Positions 1 to 5,480 of a stretch of DNA of 6,201 nucleotides are shown here, piece after piece (positions within the stretch are counted from its first letter, which is position 1; each line of letters opens with the position of its first letter). Position numbers and translations under genes: made by a program. The stretch covers positions 1-6,201 of the forward strand of contig CABUBY010000095.1 in the NCBI GenBank assembly GCA_902489955.1. The letters run 5' to 3'. This stretch comes from an uncultured Collinsella sp. (lineage in GTDB: Bacteria; Actinomycetota; Coriobacteriia; Coriobacteriales; Coriobacteriaceae). The notes under the pieces were generated by a model, which made no database searches, was not told where the DNA came from, and saw only the letters and a list, made by a program, of their open reading frames with translations.

Positions 1-678
1 CGCGGACTGGCCCCGGTCGCAATTTTCGTTGTGCTGACCTATGCCGTGTCTCGGGTGCCGGTTCGTCGCGTTCTGTCGTCGATGGCGCCGCTGCTGGCAA
101 TCGTCGTCGTGGTCGCGGTGCTCAACTTGTTTACCGATCAGAGTGGGCGCATCCTGTGGCAGCTCGGCTTTCTGCAGATAAGCGAGGGCTCACTGCGTTC
201 TGCCGCCTTTATGGCGTGCCGCCTGACGTTGATGATGGCCGGCATGAGCGCCATTACACTCACCACGCCGACGCTCGACCTCACCGCGGGCTTTGAGCGC
301 CTGCTCGCGCCGTTTGCGCGTGTGGGACTTCCTGCGCACGAGCTCGGCATGATCATGGGTATCGCGCTACGCTTTATGCCGCAGTTTGCCACTGAGATGA
401 AGCAGACGGCCGATGCACAGGCAAGCCGCGGCGCGCGCGTGACGGGCGGTCCGCTCGGCGGCGTGCGTATGCTCGGCAGTGTGGCGATTCCGCTGTTCAC
501 GGGCGTGTTCCGTCATGCCGAGACGCTTTCGGCCGCCATGGATGCACGCTGCTATCACGGCGAGCAGGGCCGCACGCGCCTGCATGCGCTTGCATTTGGC
601 CGCGGCGATGCGTTGGCGGCGGTGGTGACGGCGTTGCTGCTCATCTGCGTCATCGTCATCAATCTTCAACTTGTTTAG
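1..678 (+). CDS. ECF transporter transmembrane protein EcfT-like, 5' end outside window
   Basis: The frame is open from the first base and ends at TAG 676-678, so the gene starts upstream; about 225 residues are visible, and EcfT proteins usually have roughly 250-270. EcfT is the membrane scaffold that couples two ATPases (EcfA) to a substrate-binding S subunit in importers of vitamins and some metals. Hydrophobic membrane segments are seen near nt 10-60, 82-130, 205-260, 340-390 and at the C-terminus (613-675). The two coupling motifs of the family are present: QASRGAR at nt 418-438 and the related AMDARCYHG around nt 535-561, each with the Ala-Arg-Gly or Ala-Arg-Cys core that docks into the ATPases. 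A GTG at nt 31 could be read as a start, but it lies inside a membrane segment and has no ribosome binding site. The S subunit is not in the window, so the substrate is unknown. The ATPase genes may lie just upstream (inference). Confidence 0.85.
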   Translation, partial: RGLAPVAIFVVLTYAVSRVPVRRVLSSMAPLLAIVVVVAVLNLFTDQSGRILWQLGFLQISEGSLRSAAFMACRLTLMMAGMSAITLTTPTLDLTAGFERLLAPFARVGLPAHELGMIMGIALRFMPQFATEMKQTADAQASRGARVTGGPLGGVRMLGSVAIPLFTGVFRHAETLSAAMDARCYHGEQGRTRLHALAFGRGDALAAVVTALLLICVIVINLQLV

Positions 679-708
679 GCGCGATTCGGGCGCAAGAAAG
701 GGGTCCCT

Positions 709-1155
709 ATGACCGACAACGACCGCACGGCTCAGCTTGAGCGCGCCTGTTCGTATCTCAGGCGCATTCCGGCGTGGTATCTGGCCACGACCGATGCAAG
801 TGACGGGCATCAGCCTCGCGTGAGGCCGTTTTCGTTTGCCATGGTCGATGACGGTAAGTTGTGGTTTTGCACGTCGCGCGACAAGGACGTGTGGGCGGAG
901 CTGAGTGCGAATCCCAAGTTTGAGGTATCGGGCTGGAAGCCGGGGGAATGTTGGATCGTATTGACCGGCGAAGCCGCACTTGAGGACGACGCAGTTGCGA
1001 GCGACAAGGTGCGTCAAGCGGGCTTTAAGCACATGGTGGGCATTGGCGAGGAACACGAGAGTGCCAACGACGGCCGCCTTGCTTTCTTTTCGGTCCGCAA
1101 TATTGCCGCGCGCTTCTGTGATATCGACGGCAGCGAGGAGCGCCTGGAGCTCTAG
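709..1155 (+). CDS. Pyridoxamine 5'-phosphate oxidase-like FMN-binding split-barrel protein, copy 1
   Basis: This 148-residue protein has the sequence pattern of the small PNPOx-like flavoprotein family: a strand-turn-strand core with QPRVRPF at residues 35-41, DGKLWF at 48-53 and the T-S-R-x-K-D-V-W stretch at 55-62, followed by an N-P-K-F-E-V strand. In this family the R-x-R-P-F strand and the following Thr/Lys region usually hold the FMN phosphate. The split barrel normally works as a dimer in the cytoplasm. The family includes true PNP oxidases, nitroimidazole-resistance-type reductases and many proteins of unknown role; the short length argues against a classical PdxH (about 200 or more residues). 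Start ATG 709 has a purine-rich site GAAAGGGG at 696-703. It lies 30 bp after the ecfT-like gene and 44 bp before a paralogue that shares about half its residues. The substrate cannot be told from sequence. Confidence 0.85.
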   Translation: MTDNDRTAQLERACSYLRRIPAWYLATTDASDGHQPRVRPFSFAMVDDGKLWFCTSRDKDVWAELSANPKFEVSGWKPGECWIVLTGEAALEDDAVASDKVRQAGFKHMVGIGEEHESANDGRLAFFSVRNIAARFCDIDGSEERLEL

Positions 1156-1189
1156 CTCGCACAAACCAGGTTCCCAAACTAACTAGTAC

Positions 1190-1195
1190 AGGAGG
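1190..1195 (+). promoter_or_regulatory. Ribosome binding site deciding a GTG start
   Basis: AGGAGG is a perfect anti-16S match 4 nt before GTG 1200. No ATG occurs near it, so this site fixes the non-ATG start of the second FMN-binding protein. Confidence 0.7.
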
Positions 1196-1199
1196 AAAC

Positions 1200-1610
1200 G
1201 TGGACGGATTGAATACGGTGTTGGAGTATCTGACGTCGGTGCCGGCATGGTATTTGGCGACGAGCGTTGACGGACAGCCTCATGTGCGTCCGTTTTCGTT
1301 TGCGCAGATCCAGGATGGCAAGCTGTGGTTTGTAACAGCGCGCACCAAAGATGTGTGGCAAGAGCTGCTGCAAAACCAGCGCTTTGAGGCCACGAGTTGG
1401 TGGCCGGGCCATGGCTGGCTCATCTTGCGCGGGCGTGCGGGTCTGGATGACCAGGCCGCTCCCGATATGCGCGAGGCTGGATGGAAACATCTTGAGCGCT
1501 TGAGCGAGCACTATGAGGGGCCTAACGACCCCACGCTCGTCTTCTTTAGCGTGGAGGAACCCGAGGCCTTTATCTGCAATCACGACGAATGGGTGCCGGT
1601 CGAGCTCTAA
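1200..1610 (+). CDS. Pyridoxamine 5'-phosphate oxidase-like FMN-binding split-barrel protein, copy 2
   Basis: This is a 136-residue paralogue of the preceding protein. Shared landmarks are P-A-W-Y-L-A-T near the N-terminus, GQPHVRPFSFA at residues 25-35, DGKLWF at 39-44, KDVW at 50-53, a W-x-P-G turn, A-G-x-K-H, N-D-x-x-L-x-F-F-S-V and a C-terminal E-L. By eye roughly 64 of 130 aligned positions match. It lacks three residues in the first hairpin loop and has a shorter N-terminus. The start is GTG 1200, chosen because AGGAGG lies at 1190-1195, although the 4-nt spacer is short; the next in-frame candidates (TTG 1209, GTG 1218) would cut into the first helix. As for its neighbour, FMN binding is likely from the family and the reaction is unknown. 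A large hairpin follows the stop, so this is probably the last gene of its transcript. Confidence 0.85.
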   Translation: MDGLNTVLEYLTSVPAWYLATSVDGQPHVRPFSFAQIQDGKLWFVTARTKDVWQELLQNQRFEATSWWPGHGWLILRGRAGLDDQAAPDMREAGWKHLERLSEHYEGPNDPTLVFFSVEEPEAFICNHDEWVPVEL

Positions 1611-1653
1611 ACGAGTCTCTCAGCAAGCTTCGACAATTCAAATTCTCGCATAT

Positions 1654-1710
1654 AGCGGGCCCCACATTGCAACGTCACCGTAAGGTGCACTGGGTAATAT
1701 GGGGCCCGCT
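1654..1710 (+). terminator. Long hairpin after copy 2, probable transcription terminator
   Basis: Arms 1654-1668 and 1696-1710 are complementary over 15 positions with a single C/A mismatch; the outer 11 pairs (AGCGGGCCCCA with TGGGGCCCGCT) are perfect. The enclosed 27 nt contain a small hairpin, CACC-GTAA-GGTG, closed by a GNRA-type tetraloop (1677-1688). The element starts 43 nt after the stop of the upstream gene and lies before the arg control region, which fits a terminator. The T-run after it is weak (CCATTTGTCAATT) and the loop is long for a textbook intrinsic terminator, so it could instead stabilise the mRNA 3' end or work in both directions. Confidence 0.5.
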
Positions 1711-1753
1711 CCATTTGTCAATTCCTTCAAGCGAATGTGTCGGGAATGTTTCA

Positions 1754-1790
1754 ATGCATGAATATGCAAGCCATTTACGTATTCATGCAT
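1754..1790. promoter_or_regulatory. Candidate ArgR (arginine repressor) operator upstream of argC
   Basis: ATGCATGAATA at 1754-1764 and its exact reverse complement at 1780-1790 form a perfect 11-bp inverted repeat with a 15-bp spacer. The cores TGAAT (1759-1763) and ATTCA (1781-1785) match the half-site of ARG boxes known from E. coli, and CATGAATA matches the Bacillus box. The 22-bp spacing of the cores is about two helical turns, as expected for a hexameric ArgR bound to two boxes; the inner half-sites are poor. Its position 86 bp before argC supports the role. No argR gene lies in the window. Confidence 0.5.
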
Positions 1791-1797
1791 CTTTTGG

Positions 1798-1806
1798 TGC
1801 TAAAGT
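1798..1806 (+). promoter_or_regulatory. Possible extended -10 element of the arg operon promoter
   Basis: TGC-TAAAGT resembles an extended -10 (TGn plus TATAAT, four of six matches). No good -35 is seen; TTTACG at 1774-1779 is 21 bp away and lies inside the putative ArgR operator. If used, transcription would start near 1813 and the operator would cover the polymerase site, giving simple repression. This is a weak call. Confidence 0.25.
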
Positions 1807-1829
1807 TTCAACCCACTTCATAACGACCG

Positions 1830-1861
1830 CTGCGAAATGCGCATCGGTGCATAAATCGCAG
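1830..1861 (+). promoter_or_regulatory. Leader hairpin directly before the argC ribosome binding site
   Basis: CTGCGA (1830-1835) pairs with TCGCAG (1856-1861). Inside, across a small internal loop, ATGCGC (1837-1842) pairs with GTGCAT (1847-1852) with one G-U pair around an ATCG loop. The foot ends 2 nt before AAGGAG (1864-1869), so the structure leaves the site open but close enough to affect translation or mRNA stability. Function is inferred only from position. Confidence 0.35.
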
Positions 1862-1875
1862 ACAAGGAGTCTGAT

Positions 1876-2946
1876 ATGTCTTTGAAGGTTGGAATCGTCG
1901 GCGCGGCTGGATATGCCGGAGCCGAGCTCATTCGCCTCGTGCTCGGTCATCCCGAGTTTGAACTTGTCGCCATTACGTCCAACGCCGATGCCGGCCAGCC
2001 GTTGTCTGCGGTGTACCCGAGCTTCACCGGCGTAAGCGATCTTGTCTTCACGACGCATGATGCCCCCGAGCTCAAGAACTGCGACGCGGTATTTTTGGCC
2101 GTGCCGCACACGGCTGCCATGGCTCAGGTGCCCGCCCTGCTTGCCGCGGGAGTCTCCTGCATTGACCTCTCGGCCGACTATCGCCTGAGCGATCCGGCCA
2201 CCTTTGAGGCCTGGTATGCCGCCGAGCACACGAGCCCCGAGTTGCTCAAGACCCGCGCCTTCGGTCTGCCCGAGCTGTTCTCCCAGGATTTGGAGACCGC
2301 TGCATCCGATCATGCCGACGGCAAACCCGTGCTGGTCGCCTGCGCCGGTTGCTATCCCACCGCAACGAGCCTTGCCGCCGCGCCCGCCGTACGCGCCGGC
2401 TGGGTTGCCCAGAGTGGCCCCGTGATCGTTGACGCCATCAGCGGCGTGACGGGTGCCGGTAAGTCCTGCAACGCCCGTACGCATTTTTGCAGCGCCGACG
2501 AGAACTTGGAGGCCTACGGCGTGGGCAAGCATCGCCACACGCCCGAAATCGAGCAAATCCTTGGCCTGACCGATCGCGTCGTCTTTACCCCGCACCTGGC
2601 ACCGCTCAAGCGCGGACTGCTCTCCACGGTGACGCTGCCGCTCACGCCGCAGGCTATCGACTCCCTGGTTCTTGAGGACGTTGTCGACCATTACAAACAG
2701 TTCTACGCCGGTCGCACCTTCGTGCGCGTACTCGATGCCGGCCAACAGCCCAAGACGGCTTCGGTCGTCGGCACCAACGCCGCCCAGATTGGCCTCGCGC
2801 TCAACAAACGCGCGGGCGTGCTGGTGGCGACGGGTGCTATCGACAATTTGTGCAAGGGCGCTGCGGGCCAAGCGGTCCAGTGCGCCAATATCGTCTTTGG
2901 CTTTGACGAGCGACGAGGCTTGCCCACAGTGGCGTGCCCGGTGTAG
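1876..2946 (+). CDS. argC: N-acetyl-gamma-glutamyl-phosphate reductase
   Basis: ArgC catalyses the third step of arginine synthesis: NADPH-dependent reduction of N-acetylglutamyl phosphate to N-acetylglutamate semialdehyde in the cytoplasm. The 356-residue length is normal for the family. The N-terminus has the dinucleotide-binding loop GAAGYAG (residues 9-15) of a Rossmann fold, then the family stretch S-A-D-Y-R-L. The catalytic cysteine is C159 in C-A-G-C-Y-P-T (156-162), and the conserved histidine lies in KHRHTPEI (218-225). The C-terminal L-C-K-G-A-A-G-Q-A-V-Q motif is also intact. ATG 1876 has AAGGAG at 1864-1869 with a 6-nt spacer. It is the first gene of argCJBD, behind a putative ArgR operator, so arginine repression is likely. 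A 134-bp gap with a terminator-like hairpin separates it from argJ, which is unusual inside this operon. Nothing in the gene looks damaged. Confidence 0.97.
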   Translation: MSLKVGIVGAAGYAGAELIRLVLGHPEFELVAITSNADAGQPLSAVYPSFTGVSDLVFTTHDAPELKNCDAVFLAVPHTAAMAQVPALLAAGVSCIDLSADYRLSDPATFEAWYAAEHTSPELLKTRAFGLPELFSQDLETAASDHADGKPVLVACAGCYPTATSLAAAPAVRAGWVAQSGPVIVDAISGVTGAGKSCNARTHFCSADENLEAYGVGKHRHTPEIEQILGLTDRVVFTPHLAPLKRGLLSTVTLPLTPQAIDSLVLEDVVDHYKQFYAGRTFVRVLDAGQQPKTASVVGTNAAQIGLALNKRAGVLVATGAIDNLCKGAAGQAVQCANIVFGFDERRGLPTVACPV

Positions 2947-2974
2947 CACATTCGATTGTTAACGATTTGGTAGT

Positions 2975-3054
2975 CGGGCATCGAGTGGGGCGCCACTCTT
3001 AAGCTGGTCTCATGATTACGACTGGTATGGCGCACCAACCGATGTCCGTTTTTT
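2975..3054 (+). terminator. Terminator-like long hairpin plus T6 run inside the arg operon (possible attenuator)
   Basis: CGGGCATCG (2975-2983) pairs with CGATGTCCG (3040-3048) over 9 positions with one G-U pair, and TTTTTT (3049-3054) follows at once, then GTTT. Further in, TGG (2986-2988) pairs with CCA (3035-3037) and GCGCCA (2990-2995) with TGGCGC (3028-3033). In all there are 18 pairs with a 2x2 and a 1x1 internal loop, around a 32-nt loop. The argJ ribosome binding site begins only 9 nt after the T-run. A partial intrinsic terminator, a conditional attenuator or an RNA-processing site that sets the argC to argJ ratio would all fit; none can be proved here. Confidence 0.5.
2983..2998 (+). 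promoter_or_regulatory. Small hairpin competing with the terminator-like stem
   Basis: GAGTGG-GGCG-CCACTC is a perfect 6-bp hairpin with a 4-nt loop. It uses bases 2983, 2986-2988 and 2990-2995, which are also the 5' arm of the larger hairpin 2975-3048, so the two inner structures exclude each other. That arrangement resembles an attenuator, but a small hairpin forming early in transcription could also be chance. Confidence 0.3.
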
Positions 3055-3080
3055 GTTTGACATAAGGAGTCATAAAGACG

Positions 3081-4349
3081 ATGAATACCGAGCTGTTTGA
3101 TATCAAGATTCGCGCCGTCGAGGGTGGCGTTACGGCTGCGGCTGGTTTTAAAGCTGCAGGCATCCACGCTGGGTTCCGCAAGAACCCCGAGCGCCTGGAT
3201 TACGCGCTCGTCGTGCCCGATAAACCCTGTCCCGGTGCCGGCGTGTTTACCACCAATCGCTTTTGCGCGGCGCCCGTGCAAGTGAGCCGTGCCAACCTGG
3301 GCGGTGCCGACAAGGGCTACGGTATCATCGCCGGTGTTTCGGTCAACTCTGGCAATGCCAACGCCGCCACGGGTGAGACCGGCCTTGCATGCGCGCGCGA
3401 GACGTGCAACATCGCATCGCAGGTCATCGGCTGCGAGCCCCAGCAGATTCTGGTTGCCTCTACGGGTGTGATTGGCCAGATTCTGCCGATCGACACGTTT
3501 GAGACCGCCATTCCTGCTGCCTACGAGGCGCTCTCCGCCCACGGTGGCGCCGATGCCGCTCGCGCCATCATGACGACCGACACGCACTCCAAGGAGTACG
3601 CCGTGTCCTACGTCAGCGGGGCTGCGGGTCATGCGGGCAATGTCTATACGGTAGGCGGCATGTGCAAGGGCTCGGGCATGATCATGCCCAACATGGCCAC
3701 CATGATCGCAGTTATCACCACCGATGCCCCCGTCGAGCCTGCGGCACTTCATACCCTGCTGCTCTCGACCGTCAAGCAAACCTTTAACAAGGTGACGGTC
3801 GATTCCGACACCTCGACCAACGACACCTGCATCATGCTTGCCTCCGGCGCCGCTGCCGCAGATGTCGAGCCTATCGTCGAGGGCTCCGATGCCTTTGACG
3901 AGTTGGCATTTGCTGTGCACGAGGTGTGCGAGAGCCTGGCGCGCAATATCGCCGCCGATGGTGAGGGCGCATCCAAGCTTGTTACGGTCAACGTTACCGG
4001 CGCCGTGAACGACGAGGAGGCCGATATCGCCGCCCGTGCCGTTGCCAACTCGCCGCTCGTCAAGACCTGCATTGCCGGCCACGACTGCAACTGGGGCCGT
4101 GTTGCTATGGCGCTTGGCAAGTGCGGCGTGAAATTTAATCAGGAAGACGTTTCCATCGACATGATGGGCATGCCTGTCTGTCGCGACGGTCTGACTGTTC
4201 CCTTTGACGAGGACGAGGCTCTACGACGTTTCGAGGCGCCCGAGATCGTGATCTCGGCCGACCTGGGCGCAGGCGACGCGGCAACGACCGTGTGGACCTG
4301 CGACCTCACGCATGAATACATCTCCATCAACGGCGACTACCGTTCCTAG
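3081..4349 (+). CDS. argJ: Bifunctional ornithine acetyltransferase / N-acetylglutamate synthase
   Basis: ArgJ moves the acetyl group from N-acetylornithine to glutamate, giving ornithine and N-acetylglutamate; some members also use acetyl-CoA to make N-acetylglutamate. The protein has 422 residues, slightly long for a family near 400. It belongs to the self-cleaving N-terminal nucleophile class: the precursor should cut between A206 and T207 in P-N-M-A-T-M (203-208), leaving T207 as the nucleophile of the beta chain. Other landmarks are NSGNANA (89-95), the oxyanion-hole pair T128-G129 in S-T-G-V-I-G, K-G-S-G-M-I-M before the cleavage site, and the C-terminal Y-I-S-I-N-G-D-Y-R-S. AAGGAG at 3064-3069 is 11 nt from ATG 3081, a longish spacer, but no other start is near. 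Having argJ in the operon means acetyl is recycled and a separate argA or argE is not strictly needed; whether this copy also uses acetyl-CoA cannot be told. Confidence 0.97.
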   Translation: MNTELFDIKIRAVEGGVTAAAGFKAAGIHAGFRKNPERLDYALVVPDKPCPGAGVFTTNRFCAAPVQVSRANLGGADKGYGIIAGVSVNSGNANAATGETGLACARETCNIASQVIGCEPQQILVASTGVIGQILPIDTFETAIPAAYEALSAHGGADAARAIMTTDTHSKEYAVSYVSGAAGHAGNVYTVGGMCKGSGMIMPNMATMIAVITTDAPVEPAALHTLLLSTVKQTFNKVTVDSDTSTNDTCIMLASGAAAADVEPIVEGSDAFDELAFAVHEVCESLARNIAADGEGASKLVTVNVTGAVNDEEADIAARAVANSPLVKTCIAGHDCNWGRVAMALGKCGVKFNQEDVSIDMMGMPVCRDGLTVPFDEDEALRRFEAPEIVISADLGAGDAATTVWTCDLTHEYISINGDYRS

Positions 4350-4430
4350 ATTCCAGGCATGCTGCGCATCTTGCCGCGATTGCGGACGGCGGAGTACGGC
4401 GCGATAACGATACGAAAGACGAGGCAGATT

Positions 4431-5411
4431 ATGAAATTCGCACGCGATTGTCGTTCGAGCGAATCCAACGAAGCAACCGCGCAGCTGCTGTTCGAAGCGC
4501 TGCCGTGGATTAAGAACCTGACCGGCAAGACGGTTGTTATCAAATATGGCGGAGCCGCCATGGTTGATGAGCAGCTGCGCCGCGACGTGATGAGCGACAT
4601 CGTTTTGCTCAAGATCATCGGTATGCGTCCCGTCATCGTGCACGGCGGCGGCAAGGCTATCAACGAGGCGCTCAGCCACTACGACATCCCCGTCGAGTTT
4701 AAGAACGGCCAGCGCGTGACTACGCCTGCCACCATGGACATCGTGCGCGAGGTACTGGGCGGCAAGGTCAATCAGGAGCTGGTCGCGGCGCTCAACCACC
4801 ACGGCAACCTGGCCGTGGGCGTGTCCGGCAGCGACGCCGGCACGCTCATCGCCGAGCCGCTCGACCCCGAGCTCGGTCGCGTGGGCAAAGTGACGCACGT
4901 CAACACCGACTATATCGAGCGCTTGCTCGATAGCGAGTACATCCCCGTCATCGCTACCGTCGCGGCGGGGGAGGACGGCGGTTTCTTCAACATCAACGCC
5001 GACACCGCCGCCGGTGCCGTTGCCGCGGCGCTCCACGCGCATAAGGCGATCTTTTTGACCGATGTCGATGGCCTGTACAAGGACTTTAGCGACAGGGACT
5101 CGCTTATCTCCAACCTAACGCTCGACGAGGTTAACGAAATGCTCTACGGCGGCGAGGTCGATAAGGGCATGATTCCCAAGCTGCGTGCGGCTGTCGACGC
5201 GCTTACCGCTGGCGTGTTCCGAGCCCACATCATCAATGGCACGACGCCGCATTCGCTGCTCCTGGAGCTGCTGACCGATGCCGGCGTCGGCACCGTGATC
5301 CATTCCACCGAGACGGCTTACGAGTTCGATACGCATCCGCATCCGCTTTCGACGTTTGCTGCGCGTCTGACCGAGAACCTTGACGAGGTCGAGAAGCTTC
5401 AGACGGTCTAG
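4431..5411 (+). CDS. argB: Acetylglutamate kinase, likely arginine-inhibited type
   Basis: ArgB phosphorylates N-acetylglutamate with ATP, the committed and usually feedback-controlled step when ArgJ recycles acetyl. From ATG 4431 the protein has 326 residues. Motifs of the amino-acid-kinase fold are intact: KYGG (38-41), HGGGK (71-75), F-N-I-N-A-D (186-191, with N187 and D191 expected in the active site), L-T-D-V-D-G-L near 209-215 and KGMIPKL (245-251). The N-terminal helix before E-A-L-P-W-I and the H-S-L-L-L-E-L-L-T-D-A-G-V-G-T segment (274-288) are traits of hexameric, arginine-sensitive enzymes such as those of Thermotoga and Pseudomonas. I chose 4431 because GAGG at 4421-4424 precedes it by 6 nt; an in-frame ATG at 4359 has no usable ribosome binding site and would add 24 arginine-rich residues unlike the family. 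The 36 residues after VI-290 extend past the usual end of the family. It starts 81 bp after argJ. Confidence 0.95.
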   Translation: MKFARDCRSSESNEATAQLLFEALPWIKNLTGKTVVIKYGGAAMVDEQLRRDVMSDIVLLKIIGMRPVIVHGGGKAINEALSHYDIPVEFKNGQRVTTPATMDIVREVLGGKVNQELVAALNHHGNLAVGVSGSDAGTLIAEPLDPELGRVGKVTHVNTDYIERLLDSEYIPVIATVAAGEDGGFFNINADTAAGAVAAALHAHKAIFLTDVDGLYKDFSDRDSLISNLTLDEVNEMLYGGEVDKGMIPKLRAAVDALTAGVFRAHIINGTTPHSLLLELLTDAGVGTVIHSTETAYEFDTHPHPLSTFAARLTENLDEVEKLQTV

Positions 5412-5449
5412 CTGACCCGCAGCCGCCCCATTCCTGCACCCATAGCCCC

Positions 5450-5463
5450 GCGCCGTCTGGCGC
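5450..5463 (+). other. Short hairpin in the argB-argD gap
   Basis: GCGCC-GTCT-GGCGC is a perfect 5-bp stem that ends 5 nt before the argD ribosome binding site (GAAAGG, 5469-5474). CAGACGG at 5400-5406 could instead pair with CCGTCTG at 5453-5459. In GC-rich DNA such short stems are common, so a role is uncertain. Confidence 0.2.
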
Positions 5464-5480
5464 CCAACGAAAGGCATCCC

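Noticed and set aside
367..1164. Antisense open frame across the ecfT-like gene and the first FMN-binding gene
   Set aside because: It spans two well-supported + strand genes and its translation is Arg/Ala/His-rich with no motif.
1611..1875. T-box or riboswitch in the argC leader
   Set aside because: I saw no T-box sequence, no specifier-stem layout and no known riboswitch core; the palindrome fits an ArgR operator better.
1589..1885. Small + strand open frame of about 98 codons over the arg control region
   Set aside because: It overlaps the end of the previous gene and the start of argC, runs through the hairpin and operator, and has no ribosome binding site.
1783..2949. Long antisense open frame opposite argC
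   Set aside because: Same cause: it covers almost exactly the argC gene and has low-complexity Gly/Arg/His-rich translation without family motifs.
3057..3062. TTGACA, a perfect -35 hexamer before argJ
   Set aside because: A matching -10 would fall at the argJ start codon, where no TATAAT-like box exists; transcription would start inside the gene.
2703..4082. Long antisense open frame (about 459 codons) opposite argC 3' end and argJ
   Set aside because: It mirrors strong G/C third-position bias in argC and argJ, shows no recognisable motif, and crosses the gap between two certain genes.
4374..4385. CCGC-GATT-GCGG hairpin in the argJ-argB gap
   Set aside because: A 4-bp stem is expected by chance in GC-rich sequence and nothing nearby supports a role.
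4359..4430. Earlier in-frame ATG that would lengthen ArgB by 24 residues
   Set aside because: The only purine run (AGG 4355-4357) is 1 nt away, too close to act, and the added residues are Arg-rich and unlike ArgB N-termini.
5400..5459. 7-bp pairing of CAGACGG with CCGTCTG around the argB stop codon
   Set aside because: The loop is 46 nt, the stem is short for GC-rich DNA, and no T-run follows; chance is likely.
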